Shown here: piece by piece, positions 44,566 to 56,890 of the stretch
How positions within the stretch are numbered: position 1 is the stretch's first letter
Layout of the letters: every line of letters begins with the position of its first letter
Source of the DNA: Lepidostoma basale
Taxonomy: Eukaryota; Arthropoda; Insecta; Trichoptera; Lepidostomatidae
Assembly: GCA_022606425.2 (NCBI GenBank)
Contig: JAHDVF020000220.1
Location: 146,017 to 210,016 of the forward strand
DNA: 64,000 bases
Reading direction: 5' to 3'
The notes under the pieces: generated by a model
What the model was told of the DNA's origin: nothing
The model's database searches: none
The model's input: the letters and a program-made list of their open reading frames with translations, nothing else
Made by a program: the position numbers and the translations under genes

Positions 44566-44893
44566 ATTACTAATATACAAAATTGTTAATGGGCACACAT
44601 CCCAAGAATTATTCAGGAAGATATTTTATCACCAGCATGAATATCATTATGAAACAAGAAACTAAGGCTCTCATTCGGAAAAAATACCAAATCTCTGAAC
44701 TCCTTTATGTATAAAGCATTAAAAATATATGAAGTTGTCAAAAGTGTGCAAAACACAAAAAATAAAGAATAGAATTAAATAAATATGTAAATAAAATGTA
44801 GCCTTATTGATATTTATGCAATTTATTATTCTTGATTGTATAATTGTTTTTATTAGAACATGTGTAGGTACTATTTCAAGTAAATAAATAAAT
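44566..44893. other. No gene recognised
   Basis: AT-rich. AAATAAATAAATAAA at 44881. Confidence 0.5.
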
Positions 44894-44990
44894 AAAGGCT
44901 GGTTATTGCAAAAGTAAAAAAAATGGCGTAAACATAAAACAAAGAAAAATAGAAAAAAAACAATTTAATGTAACAAGCGTCCTCGAGGAG
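44894..44990. repeat. Single unit related to the 21043 array
   Basis: AAAGGCTGGTTATTGCAAAA, ATGGCGTAAACATAAAACAA, TTAATGTAACAAGCG parallels 21217-21290. Confidence 0.55.
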
Positions 44991-45039
44991 AGTTACTAAA
45001 AAAAACGGCGCAATTAAAATTAGCCTAATTATTATTCAA

Positions 45040-45212
45040 TTGATACGAATGAAAAGGTCTGTATTTCTACATGTTTTATTACAGTTTATAGAAATGACAT
45101 GTTTCGCCTTTATTAGGCATATTCAAATGTGGTGACATTTGATATTTGATAATGCCTTAGAAAGGTTAAACATATCATATCCATAAACTTTATAGAAACA
45201 TCTACAAGGAAC
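45040..45212. mobile_element. Family D palindrome with two motifs
   Basis: Minus motif (45094-45130): TTGAATA, T, GCCT...AGGC, GAAACATGTC. Plus motif (45147-45176): TTGATAA, T, GCCTT...AAGGT, TAAACATATC. The outer extension is missing. Confidence 0.6.
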
Positions 45213-46097
45213 AGTACGAAAACTTAGTTAATAAAACAATGAAAATGTCCACCAACAAATAAATGTAAGAATGAAGGAAATATTAACCTTGGTGGGTTTA
45301 ATTAAAATAGATTTCCACATAAACATATAATATTATAACTTAATTCTGATGCTTACAGAATATAAACTTGAAAACAAAATACACCCTTAGAATGAATTAC
45401 AACTAATACGGCGCTTTAAAAGTTAGCAAATTATTATTATTTATTATTCATACTTGGATCGATATATGCTTTTAAAAACAACCATCCTTTGAGGCACACA
45501 TGCGTTAAATATTAAGATATTTTAAATTTATTATTTAAAATGTATTATGAAGTCTTAATTAGTAAATCCCTTAATGCATATTTGAGAAATTATATTATTC
45601 CTTTAACGATTTTATAATTTACATTTATTTAATATAAACATTCTATAAAACGATACATTTTTTCTCTAATATCGATGTAACATTTAGACAAAACTTAAGC
45701 GTAAAAAAAAATCATAAGGTTACTCAAGCAACGGCTGACGGCTTTAATACTTAATAATACGTAACACAATAACGTACTGGTTACGAAATTAGGTTAACTC
45801 GCAAACTTCGGTAGATTTCAGAAACTAACAACTTCTTTAGGCGAGATTTAATTCAACTGTCGGAGATACGAACGTGCACAACACTACAGATACAAACAGT
45901 ATCAAATTAGTTATATTACTTAATATACGCAATAGAGTGAAGGTGGAATAGTCAGGGTGGCATACACAAGATCATTCGTGAAATATGTATCAAATGATAT
46001 ATATTAAAATAACTATTCGCCCCAAAGTCTTTAGTGAATACAACACTTTAAGACTAAAGGGAAGACATGTGTTAATATAATGATTAAGAAGATAAAC
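45213..46097. other. Mostly unique; L2/CR1 tail scrap
   Basis: ACGGCGCTTTAAAAGTTAGC at 45409-45428 plus an ATT run is a bare LINE tail, identical in part to 13790. The rest is AT-rich without genes. Confidence 0.45.
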
Positions 46098-46540
46098 AAT
46101 TAACCAATCATCACGCGAAGAATGGACCGCCACACTGTTCTCGAATTCTGAACATTCATACATCGTGTCATGCAATCATCGATTTCTCCGACTCCTCGCG
46201 TGGGCGACATTCAATATTTGATTTATTTGATCGTGCCACGATTTCCTCTGTCTTCCTCTATTTCTAGATCCGTTAACATCATTAACGTATACCTTCTTTA
46301 TCATTCCTTATTCAATCATTCTTTCCGTGTGACTAAACAATCTTAATAATTATTTTGTTCATAACACTTTCATTCGCACTGCATTCAGTTCTTATATTCT
46401 CATTCGACACTCTATCGTACACAGATTTTTCACACATTCGTCTAAGAGATCTCATTTCTAGTGCATTTATTCTACTTTCATCCTTCTTTTGAAAGTTCCG
46501 TGTTTCACTTCTATATACAAGGGTCGGTACGAGAACACTG
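46098..46540 (-). mobile_element. R-family LINE 3' end, long degraded copy
   Basis: CCAATCATCACGCGAAGAAT, ATTCATACATCGTGTCATGC, CGATTTCTCCGACTCCTCGC, GATCTCATTTCTAGTGCATT. Covers the same upstream coding part as 7993-8467, with frame breaks. Confidence 0.65.
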
Positions 46541-47229
46541 CAATTTTATAATAGCAGATTAAGAAGATTCTATTTAAAAAATGCATATGTTACAAGCGAA
46601 AAGATTTTGTTTGTTCCAAAGTCTTTAGTGATTAAAACACTTTTGAGACTACAGGAAGACATGTGTTATGCTCTTTCTTGCGATGCTTTCTTTGCGGAAT
46701 GAATACTTAGTATACGCGCGGTAAATGTGCAACAAGTTTTTCTCCGATCCGTCTGAATCGAAGGCGCTCTCTACAATTCGTTCTGATTTCTCGATCCGCT
46801 GCCCAAGTAGGCGGTACATCACCGCACTTTTACGCTGAATGCCATACGATAATTATTGATACATCTTCTGTGTAGAGACGCGGAGGAAAAACGCGGCGGC
46901 CCACTCGTTTCACAATACAAAATATGCCCGCAAACCGAGCGAGCTATTAGTGTCAATCCGATCCGAATGGGAACGGACGAAATATTATGATTGTGACAGT
47001 GGGTAAAGATAAGTAGAGAGACTGCCACAAAACGATTACTTTCCCGTCGAAACCAAAACGTATGATCTAATATGGACAGGAATCTATACGAACCAATAAA
47101 ATACTAATATTATAATTTAAAATATGTACCTACTTTTACAAACTTGGCTTATATTTACCATTTGTTTTAACCACTGATCACGTTTACTACCAATATTATG
47201 ATGAATATTGTACAGGTCAGCAGTAAAAA
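46541..47229. other. Non-repetitive segment
   Basis: 46610-46660 repeats 46026-46060 (CCAAAGTCTTTAGTG). 46680-47060 is GC-balanced, unique, without ORF. Candidate conserved noncoding DNA. Confidence 0.35.
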
Positions 47230-47510
47230 TACTATGAATCCAAATTAAAGCGCAACCCCCGGACAAATTTCGGAGATCGGGCTTTCGCAGTGGCAGGTCC
47301 GTCTGCCTGGAATATGCTTCCTGCACGCAATCCGACAGATTTTAAATCTCACCTAAAAACCTAACTTTTCAAAATATAGCATAAAATGTAAACAACGGTT
47401 ATCTGATTGCTGGTATCACACGCAGCTCTCATGACTAAAAACACTGTCAAGCGCCCTTAAGGTAAGCTATTCACGAAAATTATTATTATTATTATTATTA
47501 AATGTGGTTT
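47230..47510 (+). mobile_element. L2/CR1-type LINE 3' end
   Basis: The frame from about 47254 reads RNPRTNFGDRAFAVAGPSAW, then NMLPARNPTDFKSHLKT before a stop. The 3' UTR has CAAGCGCCCTTAAGGTAAGC and an ATT tail (47482-47501). Confidence 0.75.
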
Positions 47511-48505
47511 AAGAAGCAGATAAAAACAAATGAAGCCGAATTTAAGACAAAAACTAAATTTTATTGTAGTATTTTAACTAAAATAAAATTTGTTTATGTT
47601 TAAATACACACATATTAAAGTGATGAATAAATTATCATAATAATAAAAATCTTCATTTATTTATCTACAATGGAAGATGATTTGACAAATTTAGTCAAAG
47701 CTGCTAAACAAATGAAGCCGAATTTAAGACAAAAATTATATTTGATTTGTTTATATTTTAACAAATGAATAATTTATCACATTTAAAAAATATTATTTAT
47801 TAAATTATCCACATCAAAAGATGGTGTATCTATTGTGCCAAAATTGTTTAAGAGCAATATACAATTTTATTATATCTTAGTAATAGTATAAAATAATACT
47901 ATGTTTAAACTAATATTTCAAAGTAAGTGTTTGAAAGCGCAGTGGTCCACAGTTTGTGTTAAAATATTATCAGATACCAGTTAAATAAACCGGGTTGCAA
48001 TTCCTCTATAGTTTTTACTCATTGGAATGTACCTCTGGCTGCGAGGCGGAATCTAGACTGCGCTGTGACCGAAATATGGACCTTTTACCATCGGCACGCC
48101 ACTGGAAGGACATGCAGCGAACGACGTGAAACACCGCTGCTTAGAAGCGGTATGGAAGATGACAATCTCGGCACAGATTGCAGATCGCAATTTAGACGGG
48201 AACGAAATGCCACGCCCGTTGGTGAAAATTAAATTAACAATTTACAATCAGCTAATGATTAAACACCTGTGTTAGTAAATTAAAAATATCAAATGAAATC
48301 AACAATGGATATTGACACGTGCTAAGTGATTATAGCGTTAGATCAGTATCAGACAAATCACAGTGAGATATAGCGAATTAATTATGTTAATATCAGAAGT
48401 GACGCCTGCGACGTGTCGTTCAAATGGCCCGAGAATATATTTCCCATACAAGATCTTCAAGTGCAATTGCAAGCGAAAGTTGGAGAAAACAATGATGATA
48501 AAAAT
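47511..48505. other. No gene; direct repeat and tiny frame
   Basis: ACAAATGAAGCCGAATTTAA occurs at 47527 and 47708. The second lies in a short frame from an ATG near 47670, MEDDLTNLVKAAKQMKPNLR. 48000-48240 is GC-balanced and unique. No gene supported. Confidence 0.35.
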
Positions 48506-48980
48506 ATAAACTAACTAACTAACCATCACGCCATTTCCCCGGAGGGGTAGGCAGAGGATGGATAGCCACATTGTTCTATCCTGGCATAATTATCGCGCCT
48601 CTTCTACATTCACACATCGTGACATGCACGCTCGTCGATTGTTCCTACTTCAAACATGGCCGCCTTTCAATAATTGATTAATTTGGTTATTACATCTATC
48701 ATACGAGTATATTCCATCATACATTGTTTTCCCGCACATTATTCTTAGTGACCTCATTTCTACGGCATTTATCCTTCTTCTGCCAACTCCAAGCTTTACT
48801 TCCATACATCAGGGTCGGGACTAGAACTCCATTGTGCACTGCTATCTTTGCTTCAGTCGATATATTTATATTTGCGGTAATGACTTTGAGTGCACCATTT
48901 ATTTATTTTCCAGCTCCAATCCTTCTTCCGATATCTTTCTCCATTCTTCCATCTCTTGTAAACATGCTTCCCATATAAAC
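48506..48980 (-). mobile_element. R-family LINE 3' end, long copy
   Basis: TAAC repeats at 48509, CATCACGCCATTTCCCCGGA, GTAGGCAGAGGATGGATAGC; upstream coding part to 48980 (CCTCATTTCTACGGCATTTA). Internal deletion near 48700. Confidence 0.7.
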
Positions 48981-48997
48981 AAATTAAAAAATATATA

Positions 48998-49095
48998 GAT
49001 CTCATAATAATAATAATAATAATAATAAACAACTTATACAGCGCTGTTTTCGCGAAAAATTGCCTCAAGAGCGCTGTACAAAAGAGGTTAGATTA
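48998..49095 (-). mobile_element. L2/CR1-type LINE tail
   Basis: AAT run (49005-49027), then ACAGCGCTGTTTTCGCG and CAAGAGCGCTGTAC on the plus strand, the 3' UTR hairpin in reverse. Confidence 0.6.
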
Positions 49096-50857
49096 CAATT
49101 CACTGTGTTCAAAATTAAAGAGAATCATAAATCAGATAAATTTCCCAAAAATCTAATTATTCACAATTAAAAAAAACTCTTGATTTTTTCTTTTTCATCA
49201 ATTACCCATTTTGCACATGTTCTATTTTTGTCACTTGTATTCTGATTTATTTTAACCTGAACATCTTTGCTTTTTGTATTATTTGCAATAATCATGGTTA
49301 TTTTATATGTTTGAAATAAAGCGGGAACCTGAAAAAAGATGGAAGTAGGAATACTGAACTAAAGTAATAAGGCATATTTAAGAAAAAAATAAAAAGGACA
49401 CTAAAAATATTTAATGCAGTTTGTTTAAAAAATTGCATGTAAGTAATGTGATAAGTAAATAGGGAGATTGAGACTGAGAAAAAGGTGTCAATACGAAATA
49501 AATTAAATAAAAAGGCGGCCATGTCTGGAATAATGACGAGCGCTATGTCAGGACGTTTGAAAATTAAAGAACCTTAATATGAGCAGTTCTGCTGCTGTAT
49601 TATTATAAATACAACGCCGGTAAATGTTTAAAAATAGTACTATAATCTCCCTGAGATTTTACCTTCCTAAACCAATTTCTAATTTGATAAATAAACGAAG
49701 TCAAGATAAGTTTTAACTACCTAATATGTAATTAAGCACATGGGTACACATTCAGATGAGACTGCTCTAACGAACGCACAGCACATTATGCAAATATAAC
49801 GATAACATCGTAAACTGCAAGGTATCCCATTTAACATATCCACCGTTACAAGGTTCGCGAGCACACTATAATAAGAAAAAGGCCATCTTCGGTTAATCAG
49901 CGCTGGATAACCAAATTTGTACATTTAATATTCAAGAGGATATAGTTAACGCCTAAATTTCATTGCACAACATCCACCATTACCATAAATCTCAGATTAA
50001 CAAGCACCGGTAGCACATTTCAAAGGTTCTTTGTGTAACGTACAATCTCGAACACATCTATATTATTATTTTTAAATAGAGTGCAGTCAACTTATTATGG
50101 CGTCAAATTATTCATAAGTCGCAGACCAAGACTATATAATATAAGCTGGAAACGACCGTCCAGGTGTATCGATACACTTGGGAACGCGGGGATGAGCGCC
50201 GTGTACCAAGATAAAGTAAACGACCTTTACGACTAGCTATCAAAAAGTGGGACAAAACCGCTGGGAGTGAGAGAGCGCGAGATAGAGAGAGAGACAAGGT
50301 CGGTCGATTGGGTACACAAATTAAACGAAATAACGCAACTAATGGATTTTGAACCGAAAAAAGAGCGAGAAGAAAAATCACTAGAAAAAGTAGGTAGATA
50401 CCGCATGTTGCTTACTACCCTCGTTGGGCCCTGTCGGGATAAAATGTGACGATAAACTAAATAATCCTGCATTCATACGCATTAATCCCATACAAATACT
50501 CACTCAATAGGATCGGTTTTAATGTAGTCTTAAAGCAGGTAGCCGAGTTTTTTTATGTGAATAAAAAACCTAAACATGGGTACAATAAAAAAAAACTATA
50601 CGACATACGTAGGTACGATCCAAATATTTCCAACGATCGTTATTTTTAAATGTAATTAATTTTTTATAGCACTACATTTTTCAAACGGCAAACTAACTAT
50701 TCTACATCACCTAAAAAGTCATAAAAGGAAATCATGACTTTTCCATGAGAATACGCTAGTGTACACTGCAGTTACTTAGCATACCATTACTCGGCGATGG
50801 AGTTTTCAAGAATGTGAAGAATAAATAAATAAATAAATCATTTCATGTTTCTTTTTA
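49096..50857. other. No gene recognised in 1.8 kb
   Basis: AT-rich. 50100-50470 is GC-balanced with a GA-rich run (GAGAGAGCGCGAGATAGAGA) and overlapping frames lacking domains. Confidence 0.4.
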
Positions 50858-51152
50858 TATACTTTGTATACAACACATTTTATTTAAAAAAAATAAAAAC
50901 CAAACATATTTCAGACACACACAAGCCCTTGATAAATGTTTAAAAAAAATTCACGAATTTGGTCAGTTTTGACAAATATTAAAATGATTTATTTCGGAAC
51001 ATTTATGCTTTTGTTGTAACAAGTAATGTGAAAAAATTTAAAAGAATAATTTTAAGTTCTTATCGGGGGTCCAGGTTACAACAAAAATTACTTCATTTTA
51101 TAAAAAAGAAACATTAAACATGCGCAACACAAAGTTATGGCGAATATAGAAG
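50858..51152 (-). mobile_element. Family E element, decayed
   Basis: Left CTTTTTATATACTTTGTATA, right CGCAACACAAAGTTATGGCG to AGAAG. The motif region CAAACATATTTCAGACAC is damaged. ATCATTT on both flanks may be part of a target duplication. Confidence 0.6.
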
Positions 51153-52079
51153 AATAATCATTTAGTTTATTATTGTATTATAAACTAATTTTGAATTTCT
51201 TTAACATGATTTATCCTTAATTTAATGTGATTTTCTTTATGCACATTCTTTTTTCAAAAGTTAAAAAAAAGAAGTGCTTGAAATCATAAAAATGCATTAA
51301 TACGAATTTATAAACTGTCAAAATCTACTATATTGGAATATTGTTATTATCATATCGAACGGGTTACCCTAGTAGAGAGATATGAAAACCTTGTACTTGT
51401 TAAACGATCGGTAAATGTACAATAATAATATAATGGTAAAGTATATATTTTATTTTTACACTCTTGCCTAATCTTTTCTTTCACCCGTTCGTTCTTATTC
51501 CGCTTCAATCGTTGAAATGCCTGCTCACTTTCTTTCCACCGAGATTTTCGTTTCTGGTTTAATTTCAGCAACGACTGTTAACCTAAAAACTTCGTTACGA
51601 CAGACGCGGAAATTTTCTATTCTGTTCCTATCGAGGTTCATTTTCTCTCGGCCTTTTTATGTTATAAAGTTGGTAACATTTTTTTGCAACGAATACATGT
51701 CATCAACGCAATATCGAAATAACTTTTATACAATATAACTTCTTATTAAAAATAATATTTTAAAAACATATTGGTATTAGGAATACAGTAATAAAACTCA
51801 TGGATTAAGTTCATGCCCAATTACATAATTTTCAATCAAATATATTTTTAAAAGAAACCGTGTCACGTATTATAAGTTTGATTATTTAAAAAGCGTATTT
51901 AATTAATTAATTTATTTAAATAATGTAAAAAATATCAATATATTAAAACAAGAAACACAAATTAATATTAAAAATAAAAACATGAAAAAATAATAAAATA
52001 ATGAATTAATCAAAGAAAAATTGTCCTGCGTCTCAAAAATTAACTGCGAAGAACTCCGAAAATACTAACTTTGTAAATA
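51153..52079. other. No gene recognised
   Basis: AT-rich. Small frames on both strands at 51350-51740 without domains. Confidence 0.45.
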
Positions 52080-52170
52080 TTCGACTTGAATAATGGCAGT
52101 GAGAAGGTTCCTTGAGGCCCTATGCACCACGGAGGTGTGACAGGACAAAAAGAAGAAGAAGAAGAAAAAT
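52080..52170 (+). mobile_element. RTE-like LINE extreme 3' end
   Basis: The frame RFLEALCTTEV is followed by a stop, then AGGACAAAAAGAAGAAG, a GAA tail. Only the last dozen codons remain. Confidence 0.45.
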
Positions 52171-52914
52171 GGCAGTGAGAACTATAAGATATCTATATAA
52201 AATCATATCAGTGTTAAAAAAAAGACCAGATATATGATAAGATGTTCTAAAAAAATATGAAATGTTGTTGTAGAAAAAAATATATATGTAGTGATGAGAG
52301 AATCTTTCAAGCTCAAGAAAATGACGGGAAAAAACCAAAACAGATTATAATATTTCACTTAATGCAAGTGTAGATGGGAGGGGGAAAATCATGCGTGCGA
52401 AACAGCCCTACGCCGACAGGGTGACCCGCTACGGGACCCCAGAGGGCTCCGCCCTGCAAGCGGCCCCCCGACATAACGTACTCTACACACGGGTAAAGCA
52501 GCCAGGTTAACGAACCCTGCAGGACATCGGGAAGGGAGCCGAAGATTAATCATATGCCTGGTAAAAGTATGACGAATTCGATATTGAAAATAAATAAAAA
52601 ATACGATATTTTAGGACAAGCTTTTGTTTACTACGAATTATGTTGCTCATTTGGTAAAATAATAAGTGTTTCTATTGTTCAACTTTATAGCCTTTTATTC
52701 TAGTTCAAACCGTTTCATTTACAAGTTATTTTTAATTTTACTAACCGGTTTCAGTATTTCTGTAATTTTATGAAAAATACATACAAATAAATTGACAATA
52801 CGTAAAACTGACTGGTGACAAAGGTAAGAAATAAACTAGAATGCTGTATGTGATCATGATTAATAAGAACGATGTCCAGATAATTAAACGAGTTTATAGA
52901 TAAATTAAATGATT
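52171..52914. other. No gene; GC patch
   Basis: 52370-52550 is GC-rich and unique (GGGACCCCAGAGGGCTCCGC), no ORF. AACCGGTTTCAGT at 52743 may be a family B scrap. Confidence 0.4.
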
Positions 52915-52926
52915 TTACTGATATCT

Positions 52927-53159
52927 TAATATAAATAAAAACGTCTGTCTTCTAGGAATTTTATTAAGTTTAATATGGAATGACAAGTTTCGCCCTTCTA
53001 AGGCATTATCAAATGTCACGATAATGCCTCGATAATCCCTTAGAAGAGCGAAACATGTCATTTAATATAAAACTTAATAAAAATCCTAGAAGACAGGCGT
53101 TTTCATTTATATGAATTATTTAATATGGAGTTTTACATCATTGTTCAAGAAACAATAAC
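52927..53159 (+). mobile_element. Family D element with target duplication
   Basis: TTACTGATATCT (52915-52926) and TTACTGAAATCT (53160-53171) match 11 of 12. Minus motif (52984-53013): TTGATAA, T, GCCTT/AGGGC, GAAA, CTTGTC. Plus motif (53032-53058): CGATAA, T, CCCTT/AGAGC, GAAACATGTC. Right extension to GTTCAAGAAACAATA. It begins at the same palindrome edge as 23062. Confidence 0.75.
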
Positions 53160-53163
53160 TTAC

Positions 53164-53345
53164 TGAAATCTCTTGATAAAAGTTCATTTTTAATAATAAT
53201 AACATTAAACGATGCTTTTTTCTATCTATTCCATTTTTTGTCATTATTTCTACAGCGACCGGTTTCCCCAGGCTGGCTGGTATCGACAGACTGGTCTGAC
53301 AAGTTATTAAAAAACATCTTGAATAGTTATTCAAAAACATATTTT
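53164..53345. mobile_element. Family B/C element fragment
   Basis: Terminus GAAATCTCTTGATAAAAGTT. Minus motif 53252-53290: CTGTCGA, T, ACCAG/CCTGG, GAAACCGGTC. The A6-equivalent is T, predicting inactivity. The family D element is inserted next to its end. Confidence 0.5.
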
Positions 53346-53899
53346 ATTGAATTATTATGAGTTTATTGATACTGTGATCAGTATATAAAAAACGTTCGGT
53401 CGTTTCATTTAATAAATTTGATAAAATCTAACACAAATAATATGTATAATGTATACATAGTAAATATGAGAAACACGATGCCTAGAGAGCAATCAATATT
53501 AATTCGATTTAGTGATTCGGTAATGTTACGTCACGATTGGATCATTACATGACGCGGTGACGATGAAGGTCGCAAATTATCAACACAATAAAATAATTAT
53601 TATAAGCATACGGATAAAACAAGATCTAAAAGGAAGTAGTGTATACATATTTCGCTTCTTGAACCATGACATCAAATCAGAGATATACACATCGTCGTTG
53701 TTAAGGAAAAAGTCGTTTATTTCTTTTTAGACTTTATGAAGAAAAACGTGTAACGAGTTTATCTCTACAAACAATATTTCTTAACGTTATTGCCGAAGTA
53801 TTAAATTCGCTATTGGGTTAAATAATGTCATAGCGATCGATATTTCAGAATGTTAGACTATATTGTTTTATTTAAAAAAACATGTAAATTAAAACAATG
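53346..53899. other. No gene recognised
   Basis: 53480-53720 is mixed composition and unique. The rest is AT-rich. Confidence 0.4.
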
Positions 53900-54050
53900 A
53901 GAAATCGCTTGATGGAAAATAATTATATAAAACGATATTTACTACTTTTGTATTAATTTCAACAGTGATCGGGTTCGCCAGACGCTATGGCATCAACATA
54001 CTGGTCTTGTCCCAGAAACTGTAAAGGAAGTCGAAATAAAGACAGGAGTA
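53900..54050. mobile_element. Family C fragment
   Basis: Minus motif: GTTGA, T, GCCA/TGGC, then GAACCCGATC (53962-54003); followed by AAGTCGAAATAAAGACAG, also at 54799. Confidence 0.45.
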
Positions 54051-54744
54051 GTTTTAAAAAAAAAAATCATTTTATTTAATTATTACGAAAAATCTCGATT
54101 TATAGCAAAATTCTATATAATTATACTATCCTTAACAACGGCGATATTTAGACTTCGGATAAAATTGTTCAAAATCCTTAATTTCAATATATCTAATAAG
54201 TTGTGAACATGTACAAATTGAGAAGATTGAATATAAGTGTGTGGACCGTAGAGGCAAAAGAACCGTGTATTTATGTAGAGAGCTAAATAAAATGTAAGAG
54301 CTATCGGTTTGAAATAGATATCCACGCATGCGTACGAGTTTTTTTTACACCACAAACAACATGTGGGACAATTTTAAAGCGTTCTTCCCCTCACGAGTCT
54401 CCCCCTAGGAGTGTAGCTAGCAGACACCGCGGAAATAAACAAATTATCCACACTTCATAGAGCTCCTTGAGATTAATCATCCTGTCGTCATAACAGAAGT
54501 TGGTAAGTAAGCGTATTTATAACACCGAAGTAGCTAAACAAATAGTATTATCTGCGAACGGCGGAAAAACTAATAAACCGAGTGGGAAAACTTCGAACTG
54601 CCGCGGAAACAAAGGGGCTGTTAGGCTTGTGAAAAATAACGGAGAACTTATATAAAACGCAAGTGTCGATGTTTATTACAACACGACCGTAAAACCTATA
54701 AATAAAAGAATTGTTAATCTACGAGAAATTTATATAATATCGCA
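54051..54744. other. No gene recognised
   Basis: AT-rich. 54370-54620 is less so and unique. An 80-residue minus frame has no recognisable domain. Confidence 0.4.
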
Positions 54745-54830
54745 AAAAATAAATAAGTCTGTCGATGCCATCGAGTCTGGTATTATAACTTCGGTTACTG
54801 TCGAAATAAAGACAAAAGTAAAAATATTTC
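54745..54830. mobile_element. Family C fragment
   Basis: CTGTCGATGCCATCGAGTCT then TGTCGAAATAAAGAC, overlapping in content with 53990-54040. Core incomplete. Confidence 0.4.
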
Positions 54831-54839
54831 TTAAAATAT

Positions 54840-55250
54840 ATAACTAACTAACTAACTAAAAATCACGCCGTTTCCCCGTAGACAGAGATGATGGGCCGTC
54901 AAAAGCCATACCAATAATGTTCGATTGTTCCTACTTTGAAATGGCCGCCTTTCAGTAATGAATTAATTTGGTCAAGCCATGTCTTCCATGGCCTTCTTCG
55001 ACTTATTTTTCACACAACTTGTAAATATCTTTCTAACCATTCTTCCCTCATCCATTCATTCCATATGTCCATTCCATACCATCTTAGTGACCCTTCTTAA
55101 TTTTATTTAGATCGCATTCAAATCATCATTAGGTTATCCATCATATATTGTTTTCCTGCAGATTATTCTTAGTAATCTCATTTCCAGAGCATTTATCCTA
55201 TCTTCAATCTTTTTCTGCCAATTCCAAGCTTCAATTCCATACACAAACTT
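54840..55250 (-). mobile_element. R-family LINE 3' end, long degraded copy
   Basis: TAAC repeats at 54842, AATCACGCCGTTTCCCCGTA, CTCATCCATTCATTCCATAT, GATTATTCTTAGTAATCTCA. Closest in structure to 48506. Confidence 0.65.
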
Positions 55251-55259
55251 AAAAAAATA

Positions 55260-55470
55260 TCGTTTTATTTCATTATAATTTAAAAAGAAATTTCAGTAAA
55301 ACCATTTCATTATACTTAGGAAATTGAAAAACTTTGTTTAATCCACAATTTAATAAAAAAAATATTAAAAAATGCAACATGTTGAGGATACCTCCATCTT
55401 CAGGTGTAAAAATATAATAAAAACTTAACAAAGAAAGACTAATAAAAAACGCATTTAAAATTCGATACAA
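55260..55470 (-). mobile_element. Family H element fragment
   Basis: Minus motif 55370-55393: CTGAAGA, T, GGAGG/CCTC around TAT, then AACATGTTG (the GA of GAAA lost). AT-rich arms. Confidence 0.45.
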
Positions 55471-56327
55471 TAATTCAAATTTAAAAATTAACCTGTGCTA
55501 TTTGTTATAAGTAGGTACTAACAATTATTTTTTAACAGTAAGAACTAATAAATAATATTAAATTATAATAATACGTGATGATAATATAAAAAAATATATA
55601 TAAAAAAATTGCAATTTAGAAAAAAACATACATTTGAAAAGACATAATTTATATAGGTCTATTTCATTATCTTAATATCGCAAATATTGGGATCTCACAA
55701 ATAGTAAAATGGAAACCATTATGTGTTGCGGTATATAGGGGGAAGGGGGGATATTGTTTGGACTTTGGTAAAGACATAAATTCATCATTACATCATTATG
55801 TATGACTTTGGCTTTGATGTTTTCAATATAACCAGGATACGAGGGGACGCCGCTTTTCAACTGTGACAAGCTGACAATAATATTTATCTGGGCTCCCGAA
55901 ATCCAATTTACTGGGCGGATGTACCGGCCCTGTACGGCACAGACATCTGCCCTCCACAATAACGGAGTGTGCGGAGCGGGAACAGTCGCAGAAGACCGAG
56001 GGCGAGGGGGAGGGCTGCTCTAAGAATAAGCCAAGACGCGATGGGAAAATCGTCAATCGGAGTGCAAGTTCAATGCACTTCGTGCACGGAGACGGTTCCT
56101 ATTCCCTTCTATCATTTTGTATACAAACATCACGCACTGTTTCAAATAAACACACATAGAACTTTTAAAAATTGAATATACAAACAAATTTCTAAAATCT
56201 TTCAAATACCTCTCGATAAGTGGTTACTTACAGATTTATAAATTCTTCCTGCATACATAAATCTGCTTTACTTTGACTCTAATAAACTAATAAAATATTC
56301 CTAAATATCTACTTTCATTCGTCATTA
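55471..56327. other. Non-repetitive segment
   Basis: 55840-56100 is GC-balanced (TATCTGGGCTCCCGAAATCC) with overlapping frames but no domain. Candidate conserved noncoding DNA. Confidence 0.35.
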
Positions 56328-56690
56328 TGTATGATAAGAGTGTCAAATGAAAATATAAGAAGTGAATGCGGTGCGAATGATGGTGTTATGAACAAAATAA
56401 TGAAAGGATCATTAATATGATTTGGACACATGGAAAGGATGAATGAAGAAAGAATGGTAAAAAAAGTATATGTTAACGATGTATATAGAACTAGAAATAG
56501 AGGAAAACGTGTCACGATCAAATAAATCAAATATTGAATGTCGGCCACGTGAGGAGCCAGAGAAATCGACGCGCGTGCACGACACGATGTATGAATGTTG
56601 AGGAAGCGAGAGAAATAAGTCAGGAAAGAAAAGTGTGGCAGTCCAATCTTTCTGCCTACCCCTTCGGGGAGACGGCGTGATGGTTAGTTT
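56328..56690 (+). mobile_element. R-family LINE 3' end
   Basis: AAGTGAATGCGGTGCGAATG, GGACACATGGAAAGGATGAA, GAGAAATCGACGCGCGTGC, GTGTGGCAGTCCAATCTTTC, then GGCGTGATGGTTAG. Frameshifted around 56500. Confidence 0.75.
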
Positions 56691-56777
56691 ATTTATTTTT
56701 TCATACGACATTAAAAAAAAAAATTCAATGCAATGCTAGAACAACGTTTCTATTTGATAATATTAAGACTAAAACAA

Positions 56778-56890
56778 AACTAACTATCGCGCCGTCTTTC
56801 CGTAGGGGTAGCAAGTAAGCACACTGTTCTTTTATGAAATACTTCTTTCGATTCCTCAATATTCGTACATCGTGTAATGCACGCACTAAA
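56778..56890 (-). mobile_element. R-family LINE 3' end, degraded
   Basis: AACTATCGCGCCGTCTTTCC, CTTCTTTCGATTCCTCAATA, TTCGTACATCGTGTAATGCA. Opposite orientation to its neighbour at 56328. Confidence 0.6.

Noticed and set aside
52130..52170. Microsatellite locus (GAA)n as an independent repeat
   Set aside because: It directly follows a LINE stop codon, as at 6918, 43722 and 44328, so it is a LINE tail.
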